From: Deltaproteobacteria bacterium
GTDB lineage: Bacteria > Desulfobacterota > Syntrophia > Syntrophales > JACQWR01
Reading direction: 5' to 3'
NCBI GenBank assembly: GCA_026388415.1
Contig: JAPLJV010000054.1
Location: forward strand, 1-51,698
DNA: 51,698 nt
This document shows positions 17,537 to 25,959 of this stretch, one piece after another. The notes under the pieces are model-generated. The model was not told the DNA's origin. It did not search any database and saw nothing but the letters and a program-made list of their open reading frames with translations. The translations under genes were made by a program, and so were the position numbers. The number at the start of each line of letters is the position of its first letter. Position 1 is the first letter of the stretch.

Positions 17537-17797
17537 ATGGCCAAGGTTGAAGATATTCTTATACATATGAAAAATAACCCTGCGGACGTTCGGTTTGCTG
17601 ACATAAGCAAGGTCTGTATTTTTTATTTCGGGCAAGCACGCCAAAAGGACGGAAGTCACCATGTATACAAAACGCCATGGCAAGGAGATCCACGGATTAA
17701 CATACAGAATAATAAGGGCAAGGCCAAGGCCTACCAAGTAAAACAGGTACTTTTGGCTATTGACAAGTTGGAGGTTGAAAATGCCATTGGAAAATGA
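17537..17797 (+). CDS. hicA: HicA-type toxin (mRNA interferase)
   Basis: 86 residues from the ATG at 17537. HicA toxins are small dsRBD-like RNases that cleave mRNA using a histidine. The GSHHVYKTPWQGDPRINIQ stretch (39-57), with the catalytic-type histidine in GSHH, and the final KAYQVKQVLLAIDKLE helix fit the family. The frame is open 25 codons upstream, but that part would include the promoter. There is no clear SD. The 3' end overlaps hicB by 17 bases, the usual toxin-first HicAB order. Confidence 0.82.
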   Translation: MAKVEDILIHMKNNPADVRFADISKVCIFYFGQARQKDGSHHVYKTPWQGDPRINIQNNKGKAKAYQVKQVLLAIDKLEVENAIGK

Positions 17798-18110
17798 TCG
17801 TTATACATATCGCGTAACCTGGTCTGATGATGATCAGGAATATGTTGGTTTATGCACCGAATTTCCGAGCCTGAGCTGGTTGGATAAGACGCCTGAGTCG
17901 GCCTTGAAGGGTATACGTAAGACCATTGAGAGTGTTATCAACGATATGACGCATACCGGCGAAGAAATCCCTCAACCGATAGCCTGTAAAAGATATAGCG
18001 GTAAATTTATGGTTCGTGTCCCTCCTGATATTCACCGGAATCTTGCAATTCAGGCATCGGAATCTGGCGTCAGCTTAAACCGTATAGTTGGAGCGAAGCT
18101 AAGCCGGTAA
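17781..18110 (+). CDS. hicB: HicB-type antitoxin
   Basis: 109 residues from the ATG at 17781, which has GGAGGTTGAAA just upstream, a much better initiation signal than hicA has. Residues 7-60 are the RNase-H-like HicB fold (YRVTWSDDDQEYVGLCTEFPSLS, with the acidic active-site-like residues usually seen in these inactive folds), and residues 74-105 (GKFMVRVPPDIHRNLAIQA then SGVSLNRIVGAKL) are a ribbon-helix-helix DNA-binding domain. It should neutralise HicA and repress the promoter through the palindrome at 17512-17525. Confidence 0.85.
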   Translation: MPLENDRYTYRVTWSDDDQEYVGLCTEFPSLSWLDKTPESALKGIRKTIESVINDMTHTGEEIPQPIACKRYSGKFMVRVPPDIHRNLAIQASESGVSLNRIVGAKLSR

Positions 18111-18289
18111 TGTAAATACCTATTTGTTCAATAATATTTCAAATTCAATGCAAATACAAAGTTGCAATTTTGGTTATCCAGGTATCTTAACGAGTACGGG
18201 ATGAAAGAAGGCATTATTGGGGGAGAATCGGGGGCAAACGCTCCTTCGTGAATTGCTATTACCTATCTCTTACCGAGATGAAACCATTA

Positions 18290-19321
18290 TTAAAAATCAT
18301 TGATTGCCTCGATGAAACTCCTGAGTCTGCCGAAATCCCTGCGGTTAAAATCAATAACAAGCCGCGGTAGGTGAATAACATCTTCGTCATCCATTTCAGC
18401 TCCCAATGCCCCAGATGCAATGATGCTTCCCCCAGGCAGTAATATATCGTGAAACTGGTCTGTCAACTTTCGGATGTCATCCTGGCTGAGCGGTGTCAAG
18501 AGCCGGATCACAAGTTGGTTATGGACATACCGGATGCTATGATACCGGCGATAAAAATGCTGAATTTTTTCCACTGCATCATCCACGGAACAGACCCGAT
18601 CAAAGAGTTTAAGGTCCGACAGGTTGATATAGTTGCTTGCCAGAAGTTCTTCCTCGATAAGTTTGATAATTTGCGTCCAGTATGAACAATCCGGATCGTC
18701 CACTAATACAAGCGGCAGGGGATTGTGTTTGCCGGTTTGCAATAGAGTCAGCGTCTCCATGGCCTCGTCGAGTGTGCCGAATCCGCCTGGAAAGAGAGCT
18801 ACGGCATCGGATTGTTGCAGGAACGCAACCTTGCGGTTGAAGAAATATTTGTACGTGATGAGCCGTGGGTTACCTTCTACAACCGGATTTGCCTTCTGCT
18901 CAAACGGCAAGCGGATATTTACGCCAAAAGAATGCTCGGAGCCGGCTCCCTCGTTTACTGCCTGCATGATGCCTCCTCCACCACCGGTGATAACCATGTA
19001 TCCCGCCTCAGCAAGTTTTTTTCCGAAGAGCTTTGCCATTTCGTAAATAGGGTTGTCATGCGGTGTACGCGCTGAACCGAACACTGTCACCTTGCGTGTG
19101 TTCCGGTAGGGGCCAAAGGTCTTGGCAGTAAACCTCATCTCCTTCAGCGTGGTATTCATAAGCTTGAGGTTTCTTGTCTCCTCGTTTTCCTGCCCGGCCT
19201 TAAGAGAGGTAATGATCATCTCGCGGACATATTCAGGTCTCTTTATGCCATCGGCGGTTTCCATTAATTGTTCTATGAGTTTGTCAAGTGGGCCGTTATT
19301 CTTCGAAAAACTAATTTTCAT
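18290..19321 (-). CDS. LOG-family protein (lysine decarboxylase-like Rossmann fold)
   Basis: 343 residues with the LOG signature: GGGGGIMQAVNEGA (113-126) and PGGFGTLDE (178-186). Characterised members are phosphoribohydrolases that release bases such as cytokinins from nucleoside monophosphates; older annotations call them lysine decarboxylases. This one has about 75 extra N-terminal residues and a 90-residue C-terminal extension beyond the core, as in the longer bacterial subgroup, so the substrate is uncertain. It is monocistronic, convergent with hicB across 179 gene-free bases and divergent from pirin. Confidence 0.88.
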   Translation of the reverse strand: MKISFSKNNGPLDKLIEQLMETADGIKRPEYVREMIITSLKAGQENEETRNLKLMNTTLKEMRFTAKTFGPYRNTRKVTVFGSARTPHDNPIYEMAKLFGKKLAEAGYMVITGGGGGIMQAVNEGAGSEHSFGVNIRLPFEQKANPVVEGNPRLITYKYFFNRKVAFLQQSDAVALFPGGFGTLDEAMETLTLLQTGKHNPLPLVLVDDPDCSYWTQIIKLIEEELLASNYINLSDLKLFDRVCSVDDAVEKIQHFYRRYHSIRYVHNQLVIRLLTPLSQDDIRKLTDQFHDILLPGGSIIASGALGAEMDDEDVIHLPRLVIDFNRRDFGRLRSFIEAINDF

Positions 19322-19494
19322 AGCTTCTGGACGCTCCTTATTTTTCCTAATGGAAGGTATTTAAACTCTTTTTGTGTTATTGTCGAGGAAGAAAGAAGAT
19401 CGCTTCCATAAAACTTGGATAAAGCAGCACCGGCTAACCTGCAGAGAAAGGGTTTCAAATACAAATGTTGATTCAGGATAGGCTCAGCATTTTG

Positions 19495-19523
19495 TTGAAT
19501 ACGGATCGAAACATGCGTATAAT
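19495..19523 (+). promoter_or_regulatory. Promoter of the pirin gene
   Basis: TTGAAT (19495-19500), 17-bp spacer and a consensus TATAAT (19518-19523), 86 bases upstream of the pirin ATG. Confidence 0.65.
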
Positions 19524-19609
19524 GAACGTGGCTAAGTCTTGATCTCCAAACCGCTTTCCGTATTTCCCAGATGGACAAACAGGACCTTTATGACCGATAG
19601 GAGCAGCGT

Positions 19610-20452
19610 ATGGGCAAAACAAGGGAAGTTCGCAGGATCGTGACCGGATCGCATCAGGAGGATGGAGCTGGCGTCAAACTGGTTCGTGTAATCGGCCGTG
19701 CGGATGTTGAAGAATTCGATCCATTTCTGATGCTGGATGCTTTTGATTCTCGAAATCCCGCAGATTATATTAAAGGTTTTCCATGGCATCCCCACCGAGG
19801 CATTGAAACGGTGACCTATCTGATTACCGGTGACATTGAGCATGGCGACAGTTTGGGCAATAAGGGCCACATTCTGAACGGAGGCTGCCAGTGGATGACC
19901 GCAGGGAGCGGAATCATCCACCAGGAAATGCCACAACCCGCGGAGCGGATGTTAGGACTTCAGCTCTGGTTAAACTTGCCGCGCAAGAATAAATGGACCC
20001 AGCCGCAATATCGCGATATTACCGCGGACCGGATTCCCAAGGTGCAAGAAGAGAGCGGTACAGTGGGTGTGATCTCTGGAGCCTATGGCAACGTGCAGGG
20101 CGTAACCCAGGGTGATTATGTGCAAGCCCTAATGCTGGATGTTGCCTTGAACCCGGGTTCCGGATGGCGCCTGCCGGTGGATGGCGCAACAACCCTGTTC
20201 ATCTACATTGTGGAAGGCGGTGGATTTTTTGATGCCTTAGCGACGCAGGTGGAAAGCCACCGGGCTGTCCTCTTTGGCGAAGGTGATGAATTTGTTGTGC
20301 AAGCGGGGCCAAAGAGCATACGCTTTTTACTTTTCGCTGGTAGACCGCTGCGGGAACCGATCGCTTGGGGTGGCCCCATCGTAATGAATACGAGGGAGGA
20401 GTTGGAACAGGCATTTACCGACATGGACAACGGCACCTTTATCCGAACATAA
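19610..20452 (+). CDS. Pirin-family bicupin
   Basis: 280 residues, standard for pirins, which are metal-binding bicupins; some have quercetinase activity and others regulate metabolic enzymes. Metal ligands line up well: His60 and His62 in GFPWHPHRG, His104 and Glu106 in GSGIIHQEMP. The second cupin half (120-270) lacks such a cluster, as is usual. AGGAG lies six bases before the ATG. Physiological role here is unknown. Confidence 0.93.
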   Translation: MGKTREVRRIVTGSHQEDGAGVKLVRVIGRADVEEFDPFLMLDAFDSRNPADYIKGFPWHPHRGIETVTYLITGDIEHGDSLGNKGHILNGGCQWMTAGSGIIHQEMPQPAERMLGLQLWLNLPRKNKWTQPQYRDITADRIPKVQEESGTVGVISGAYGNVQGVTQGDYVQALMLDVALNPGSGWRLPVDGATTLFIYIVEGGGFFDALATQVESHRAVLFGEGDEFVVQAGPKSIRFLLFAGRPLREPIAWGGPIVMNTREELEQAFTDMDNGTFIRT

Positions 20453-20658
20453 TAGCAGACGACAGGCGAATTGTTGTGAGAGCCATACACGATGTCGAGC
20501 GGATGAATTCACGATACTGAGTAGTTGCAGATGGTATCACGTGTCATTTATTCAGGCCCCGGACTAACTTGGCTGCAAATACTAATCTTTGCCATGACCA
20601 ATCGGGCAAGAGCAGGGAGTATGAAAGGCGCACATTTTTCAGTGTGATTTAATCAACG

Positions 20659-21474
20659 ATGCTGAATCAAAACAATGCTCGGAATAATGCCGAAATTGTC
20701 TATCTCTCCCATGGTGGAGGTCCCTTGCCCATTCTCGGAGACTCTAGCCACAAAGCGATGGTGGATTTCATGTTACACCTTCCGTCGCGGCTCAAGAAAC
20801 CAAATGCTATTCTTGTCATCAGCGCTCATTGGGAAGAAAGCACAGCAACACTCTTAGGAGCACAAAACCCTCCCATGTTTTACGATTATTACGGTTTCCC
20901 AGATGAGGCCTATACAATCGCTTACCCAACCCCTGGCAGCCCTGAGCTTGCGAAGAGAATCACCGGTTTACTGAGAAAAAATAATATACCAGCGCACATC
21001 GATTCACATCGGGGATTTGACCATGGATTATTTGTCCCATTGAAGCTGATGTACCCCCAAGCCGATATTCCGTCGCTCCAACTTTCGTTATTGCGCGGTC
21101 TCAACCCAACCATGCACATAGCTCTTGGTAAAGCAATGCGCGAATTGATGCGTGAGAATATCCTGGTGGTCGGATCTGGTTTTTCATTCCATAACATGAA
21201 CGCATTTTCTTGGGATGGTATTAATGAGCCTGATCCAGCCAATGATGCCTTTCAAAATTGGCTGATCGAGACATGCATTGGTCCAATTTCCCAATCCGAG
21301 CGTGAACAACGTCTGATCGAATGGTCGAAAGCACCATCCGCACGCTACTGTCACCCCCGGGAAGAGCATTTGTTGCCACTTCATGTGTGTCTCTCTATGG
21401 CAAACAAGCCGGCAACACTGATATTTGATGACTATATTTTGGGCAAGCGCTCGGTCGCATTTTTGTGGCGATGA
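20659..21474 (+). CDS. Class III extradiol ring-cleavage dioxygenase-like protein (DODA/YgiD type)
   Basis: 271 residues of the LigB/DODA family, which uses a non-haem metal to open catechol-type rings with O2. Expected metal-site histidines are seen: His18 in LSHGGGPLP, His57 in ISAHWEES, and further conserved His122 in FDHGLFVPL and His178 in GFSFHNM, plus CHPREEHLLPL near 236-246. The SD is weak. An oxygen-dependent enzyme is odd if the organism is a strict anaerobe; the real reaction may differ. It is 206 bases after pirin, possibly with its own promoter. Confidence 0.88.
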   Translation: MLNQNNARNNAEIVYLSHGGGPLPILGDSSHKAMVDFMLHLPSRLKKPNAILVISAHWEESTATLLGAQNPPMFYDYYGFPDEAYTIAYPTPGSPELAKRITGLLRKNNIPAHIDSHRGFDHGLFVPLKLMYPQADIPSLQLSLLRGLNPTMHIALGKAMRELMRENILVVGSGFSFHNMNAFSWDGINEPDPANDAFQNWLIETCIGPISQSEREQRLIEWSKAPSARYCHPREEHLLPLHVCLSMANKPATLIFDDYILGKRSVAFLWR

Positions 21475-21524
21475 AAAAAGTAAACGTATGGTGCTGTTTT
21501 TCCCTTCCCGCTAAAGGAGGTGTG

Positions 21525-21683
21525 ATGACAAGAATGGATCGTCCTAACGCAGAATCGGTTGTTGCAAATCTCAAGGTTCAGATGCCTTTGGGCAAGAAAT
21601 TAAAACTCCTGCTGAGAAACAATTTTATTAAGATCATCAAGCTTCAGAATTGCTGCAACCATCCGGGTGAGCCGGGATGTTGA
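21525..21683 (+). CDS. Small conserved-looking protein with C-terminal CC..C motif
   Basis: 52 residues from the ATG at 21525, preceded by a perfect AAAGGAGGTG Shine-Dalgarno, much stronger than that of the gene before it. The protein is basic in its middle (LGKKLKLLLRNNFIKIIKL) and ends QNCCNHPGEPGC. I believe similar short proteins ending in CGxPGEPGC occur in related bacteria, but this is from memory. The basic amphipathic helix with a Cys tail suggests membrane or metal binding; function unknown. Confidence 0.6.
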   Translation: MTRMDRPNAESVVANLKVQMPLGKKLKLLLRNNFIKIIKLQNCCNHPGEPGC

Positions 21684-21989
21684 AAGAAAGCTGATATTTG
21701 ACCGGTCGGTCAAAGGATGGAAAGTGCCTTTATAGGATTCCCCTTCAAAGAGTACTGCAAATACAAGTGATCAGATTTGGTCTTTGGCTCAGCCCATTGA
21801 TTACTGGATCAAAGCTGCATAGGAGGGGGAAGAATAGGTGCATAACATCAATCTAAGCAATCATGTCATTACCTTGATAACTATGATATGGGTTAAAGGA
21901 AAATCGTTTTAATGTATTCGTAGGTTTGGGATTGACGGAAATTGTGGGAATCCACTTCCAGTCAAACAAAAATGATACAAGGTTAGTTT
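21684..21989. other. 306-bp gene-free spacer before the restriction gene
   Basis: Apart from the palindrome at 21697-21714 I see no gene, RNA or convincing promoter. Short frames in it have no SD or recognisable product. It marks the left edge of the defence island. Confidence 0.6.
21697..21714. promoter_or_regulatory. TetR-operator-like palindrome
   Basis: TTTGACC-GGTC-GGTCAAA, 7-bp arms around GGTC. It resembles operators of TetR-family repressors (TGACC..GGTCA). There is no T-tract, so it is not a terminator. No TetR gene is in the window and no clear promoter is attached, so the role is uncertain. Confidence 0.4.
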
Positions 21990-24773
21990 ATGCCCCTGAG
22001 CCAGAAAGAGATACGCGATCGCGCCCTGGAATTTTCCTCTCGATGGGTTTCTGTAGTGCGGGAACGGTCCGAGGCCCAGACTTTCTGGAACGAATTCTTC
22101 GATATCTTCGGCATTTCCCGCCGCCGCGTGGCCGCCTTTGAGGCCCCGGTCAAAAAGCTTGGTAACAATGCCGGCGCCATTGATCTGTTCTGGAAGGGCA
22201 TGCTGATCGTCGAGCATAAATCCCTGGGCAAAAATCTCGATCGAGCCTACCAGCAGGCCTTGGACTATTTCCCCGGAATATCGGAACAGGACCTTCCCAA
22301 ATACGTTCTCGTCTCCGATTTCGCCAACTTTCGTCTCTATGATCTGGAGGCAGACAGAGAGACGGATTTTCCTCTGGCTGATCTGCCAGCGCAAATCCAC
22401 CGGTTCGGCTTCATGTCCGGCTATACGAAACGGACCTACCAGGATGAAGATCCCGTCAATGTGCAGGTCGCCAAGAAGATGGGCGAGCTGCACGACGCCC
22501 TGCTGGCGGGTGGGTACGATGGTCACAAACTCGAGATTTTTCTCATCCGTCTTATCTATTGCCTTTTTGCGGACGACACGGGCATATTTCCGCGGGACCA
22601 CTTCCGGTTTATTATGGAGGAAAAGACCCGGGAAGACGGAACCGACACCGGCGCCCTCATTGCCCAAATCTTTCAGACCCTCGATACGCCACCTGATAAG
22701 AGGGAGAAAGCCCTGGACGAAGACCTGGAAAAATTTCCCTACGTCAACGGCGCCCTCTACGAGGAGGTCTTCCGCTTTCCCAATTTCGACTCCCGGATGC
22801 GACGGACCCTGTTGGAGTGCCTTGCCTTCGACTGGAGCCGGGTGTCTCCGGCCATCTTCGGCTCGATGTTCCAGTCCGTCATGGATCCGGGGAAACGCCG
22901 CAACCTCGGCGCCCATTACACCTCCGAAAGGAACATCCTGAAGGTTGTCCGCGGACTGTTCCTCGACGATCTCTACCGCGAATTTGAGGCACTGCAGAGC
23001 GATCTCCGGAAGCTGAACCGGTTCCACGAACGAATCGCCCGGCTGCGTTTTTTCGACCCGGCCTGTGGCTGCGGAAACTTCCTCATCATCGCCTACCGGG
23101 AGCTGCGTCGGCTGGAGATCGCCGTCCTCAAGCAGATGCGGAAATTGCGGGGCAACTTCCCGGAGACCTTGCAGACCGACATCAGCCTGTTGTCGCGGAT
23201 TGACGTGGACGCGTTCTACGGGATTGAACTGGAGGAGTTTCCCGTCCGCATCGCTGAGGTCGCCCTTTGGCTTACTGACCACCAGATGAATATGGAGCTC
23301 TCGGCGGAGTTCGGCCAGACCTACACCCGCCTGCCCCTGAAAAAATCAGCCCATATCGCCCAGGGGAATGCCCTGCGCTTAGACTGGGACGCGCTTGTTC
23401 CCAAACCGGCGGCCGCGGAAATGGAGACAACACTTTTCATCCTGGGTAATCCGCCCTTTGTGGGCAAACACAACCGCAGTGCAGAACAAACCGCCGACAT
23501 GCTGGCGCTCGGTGCAGACTTGACCGGTCTTGGCGTCCTCGACTACGTCTGCGCCTGGTATCTGAAGGCGGCCGAATACGTCCGGGACACAAAAATTAAG
23601 GTCGCCTTCGTCTCCACGAATTCCATCACCCAGGGCGAGCAGACCGGCGTCCTGTGGCCCTGGCTTTTCAGCAAGGGCGTCAAAATCCATTTCGCCCACC
23701 GGACGTTCAAATGGTCCAACGAGGCCAGAGGCAACGCCCATGTCTTCTGCGTCATTATTGGCTTCGCGGCCTTTGACGGCCCGATCAAGCGCCTCTACGA
23801 CTACGAAACACCCGTTAGTGAGCCGATGGAAATCCGGGCGCAGAATATCAATCCCTATCTCGTTGATGCGGATGATATTGTGATTACGAGCCGGAACAGA
23901 CCGTTGCAGAACGTGCCGGAGATGTTTTTCGGCAACAAGCCGGTAGACGGCGGCAACCTGTTCCTGACAGATGCTGAGAAAGGCGAGTTCTTGAGCAAAG
24001 AGCCCCGTGCAGAAAAGTATCTGCGGCGGATTCTTGGCTCCCAGGAGTTCATCAACGGCGAGAATCGCTGGTGCCTCTGGCTAAAAGATGCTGCGCCGGG
24101 GGAAATCAGGACCATGCCGGAAATCATGAGGCGTGTGGAGGCGGTGAGAAAGTTCCGGATGCAGAGCAAGAAGGATGCAACGGTCAGACAGGCAGAAATA
24201 CCTTCGTTATTTGCTGAGATCCGTCAAACGGACGATGATTATCTCCTTGTGCCATTGGTATCTTCTGAGCACAGAAAGTACATTCCACTGGGTTTTTTAA
24301 CCAGGGATGTGATTGTAAATAATGCGGTTTCAATTGTTCCGAACGCAACCCTGTGGCACTTCGGCGTCCTCACCTCGCTCATGCACATGGCCTGGATGCG
24401 CCAGGTCTGCGGCCGCTTGAAAAGCGATTACCGCTACTCTAACAGCCTCGTTTACAACAACTTTCCCTGGCCCGAGACACCGGCGCCGGAGCGGCAGGAA
24501 CGGGTTGCAGCGGCCGCGCAAAAAATCCTGGACGTTCGCGCCGAATTTGCCAATTCCACCCTGGCTGATCTTTACGATCCCGACGCCATGCCGAAGCAGC
24601 TCCTCGACGCCCACCGCGCTCTGGACGCCGTTGTTGATCTCTGCTACCGCCCAGCGGCCTTCAAGTCGGAACTGGAACGGTTGAGATTCCTTTTCGACCT
24701 CTATCGAAATTACACCGAACCCCTTATCAGGGCGATGGCCCAGCCGCCAAGAAAGAAGGTCCATCGTGTTTGA
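21990..24773 (+). CDS. MmeI-like type IIL restriction-modification protein
   Basis: One 927-residue polypeptide combining nuclease, methyltransferase and target recognition, as in the MmeI family that methylates one adenine and cuts about 20 bp away. Residues 60-80 hold the PD-(D/E)xK site Asp65, Glu75, Lys77 with the same spacing as in MmeI (D-x9-ExK). A helical spacer (150-310) follows, then the N6-adenine methyltransferase with motif I DPACGCGNF (356-364), YGIELEE and motif IV NPPF (487-490). Residues from about 620 contain the target-recognition region and a C-terminal helical part (SDYRYSNSLVYNNFPWP). All motifs look intact. Type IIL proteins need no separate specificity subunit, and none is present. 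Confidence 0.92.
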   Translation: MPLSQKEIRDRALEFSSRWVSVVRERSEAQTFWNEFFDIFGISRRRVAAFEAPVKKLGNNAGAIDLFWKGMLIVEHKSLGKNLDRAYQQALDYFPGISEQDLPKYVLVSDFANFRLYDLEADRETDFPLADLPAQIHRFGFMSGYTKRTYQDEDPVNVQVAKKMGELHDALLAGGYDGHKLEIFLIRLIYCLFADDTGIFPRDHFRFIMEEKTREDGTDTGALIAQIFQTLDTPPDKREKALDEDLEKFPYVNGALYEEVFRFPNFDSRMRRTLLECLAFDWSRVSPAIFGSMFQSVMDPGKRRNLGAHYTSERNILKVVRGLFLDDLYREFEALQSDLRKLNRFHERIARLRFFDPACGCGNFLIIAYRELRRLEIAVLKQMRKLRGNFPETLQTDISLLSRIDVDAFYGIELEEFPVRIAEVALWLTDHQMNMELSAEFGQTYTRLPLKKSAHIAQGNALRLDWDALVPKPAAAEMETTLFILGNPPFVGKHNRSAEQTADMLALGADLTGLGVLDYVCAWYLKAAEYVRDTKIKVAFVSTNSITQGEQTGVLWPWLFSKGVKIHFAHRTFKWSNEARGNAHVFCVIIGFAAFDGPIKRLYDYETPVSEPMEIRAQNINPYLVDADDIVITSRNRPLQNVPEMFFGNKPVDGGNLFLTDAEKGEFLSKEPRAEKYLRRILGSQEFINGENRWCLWLKDAAPGEIRTMPEIMRRVEAVRKFRMQSKKDATVRQAEIPSLFAEIRQTDDDYLLVPLVSSEHRKYIPLGFLTRDVIVNNAVSIVPNATLWHFGVLTSLMHMAWMRQVCGRLKSDYRYSNSLVYNNFPWPETPAPERQERVAAAAQKILDVRAEFANSTLADLYDPDAMPKQLLDAHRALDAVVDLCYRPAAFKSELERLRFLFDLYRNYTEPLIRAMAQPPRKKVHRV

Positions 24774-24803
24774 ACGATCTTATCAAAAATACAGGAAAAA
24801 CAT

Positions 24804-24831
24804 TTGTGATTTAGCGATTGTAATGTATAAT
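24804..24831 (+). promoter_or_regulatory. Promoter of the nucleotidyltransferase/HEPN pair
   Basis: TTGTGA (24804-24809), 16-bp spacer, consensus TATAAT (24826-24831), 30 bases upstream of the first ATG. Confidence 0.6.
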
Positions 24832-24861
24832 GAGACCGGAAAAACGTATGGGGAATGAATC

Positions 24862-25188
24862 ATGAACAAAAAGCAAATTGAAAAGGCTATTAGGTCGTTA
24901 AAAGAAAGACTGGTCGAGTTGCACGGCGATGATGTGGAATTGCGGATTTTCGGTTCGGTGGCCAGAGGCGACTATCACGAGAACTCGGACATAGACATTC
25001 TCGTTGTATTACCTTCTCAGGTGAGTAATGCTATCGAAGAGCAGGTCTTTGACCTGGCATACGATATTGAATTGGAGTGTGGCGTGATCATCGGCACCAT
25101 CGTTTATTCAAAAGAATTCTGGTCTTCGGAACAGGCGGCTTCAATGCCACTATATAAAAATATTCAGCGGGAAAGTCTCTTTGTATGA
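24862..25188 (+). CDS. MNT-type nucleotidyltransferase (MntA-like antitoxin)
   Basis: 108 residues with the minimal nucleotidyltransferase signature GSVARGDYHENSDIDILV (31-48), i.e. GS-x10-DxD. In MntA/HepT modules such proteins modify the HEPN partner with AMP to neutralise it. The stop overlaps the next ATG as ATGA, so the two are coupled. A promoter at 24804-24831 drives both. Confidence 0.88.
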   Translation: MNKKQIEKAIRSLKERLVELHGDDVELRIFGSVARGDYHENSDIDILVVLPSQVSNAIEEQVFDLAYDIELECGVIIGTIVYSKEFWSSEQAASMPLYKNIQRESLFV

Positions 25189-25583
25189 ACGAGGATTTAA
25201 TCCGTTACCGACGTGAAAAATCCCGGGAAACCCTGGATGATGCACACCTTCTTTTTCAGGCGGGGCGACTGTTCTCAACGCTTAATCGGATCTATTATGC
25301 CTTGTTTTACGAAGTGATGGCGCTCCTCTTGACGAAAAATCTTTCTTCGGCAAAACATACAGGGATAAGGGCCTTGTTCAACGAGCACTTTATCAGGACC
25401 GGTAAAGTGAGTGTGGAATTGGGCAAATTCTTCTCACGCATGTACGATTTTCGGCAGAAAGGCGATTATGCCGATTTTGTCAAATTCGAAGCGGAGAAGA
25501 TGAAGGAGTGGCTAACCTTGGCTGAGCATTTTATCAAAGAGCTTGATCAGGTGATTGATAAAGAACTCCCAAAGTCGCCTTAA
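25185..25583 (+). CDS. HEPN-domain protein (HepT-like partner)
   Basis: 132 residues, all-helical HEPN fold with SRETLDDAHLLFQAGRL near 13-29, NRIYYALFYEVMALLL and a C-terminal YDFRQKGDYADFV. HEPN toxins usually carry an RX4-6H RNase motif; I do not see one. Instead the protein has the R-x3-DY pattern of the other large HEPN subgroup found beside MNT proteins. It is therefore uncertain that this one is an RNase. Confidence 0.85.
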   Translation: MNEDLIRYRREKSRETLDDAHLLFQAGRLFSTLNRIYYALFYEVMALLLTKNLSSAKHTGIRALFNEHFIRTGKVSVELGKFFSRMYDFRQKGDYADFVKFEAEKMKEWLTLAEHFIKELDQVIDKELPKSP

Positions 25584-25654
25584 CGATCATACCTCGCTTC
25601 GATCATTACCGATCGAAAGCTGGTACAAAAAAACATCAACCTCACCTGATGACT

Positions 25655-25924
25655 TCAATAAATGCGAAATGAAAATACCTCACCATCAAAAAACTCCGGC
25701 AACTGAAATGCCTGCCAGAGATCCTTTTGGCGCTTTGCTCCTGCCGTCACTTCACGCTCCTGTGAAACAATCAGTTTGTGCAAGGCATAGCGGATGGGTT
25801 GCGGGATGAGCACAAGCTTAGCATCGCCGTTCAACAATGCGCCGCGGATCGGGTCTTCGATCAGGTAGTTGAGTGTCGAAAAGGGTGACAGATTTATATT
25901 GACATCCGGAGGCCTGTAACTCAC
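25655..25924 (-). pseudogene. Truncated nucleotidyltransferase-family fragment
   Basis: An 89-codon frame reading FSTLNYLIEDPIRGALLNGD, then IPQPIRYALHKLIVSQERE and AGAKRQKDLWQAFQL resembles the C-terminal third of nucleotidyltransferase-fold proteins of the GSU2403 type. The N-terminal catalytic part is missing because the adjacent protease gene begins there, and the reading degenerates after QLPEFFDG. There is no SD, so I call it a remnant. It fills most of the 376-bp space between the HEPN gene and the M50 protease. Confidence 0.6.
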
Positions 25925-25959
25925 AATGGCAAACTACTTTAATGAAACGGATGGAATAA

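Noticed and set aside
17365-17737. Minus-strand frames across hicA
   Set aside because: They cover the hicAB promoter and hicA on the other strand; the hydrophobic look comes from the A/T-rich sequence.
19318-19578. 86-codon minus-strand frame upstream of the LOG gene
   Set aside because: No SD or homologue known to me; it covers the pirin promoter and overlaps the LOG start.
21909-23282. Long minus-strand open frame of 457 codons
   Set aside because: It lies antisense to the well-supported restriction-modification gene, has no recognisable domain and is explained by the strong codon bias of that gene.
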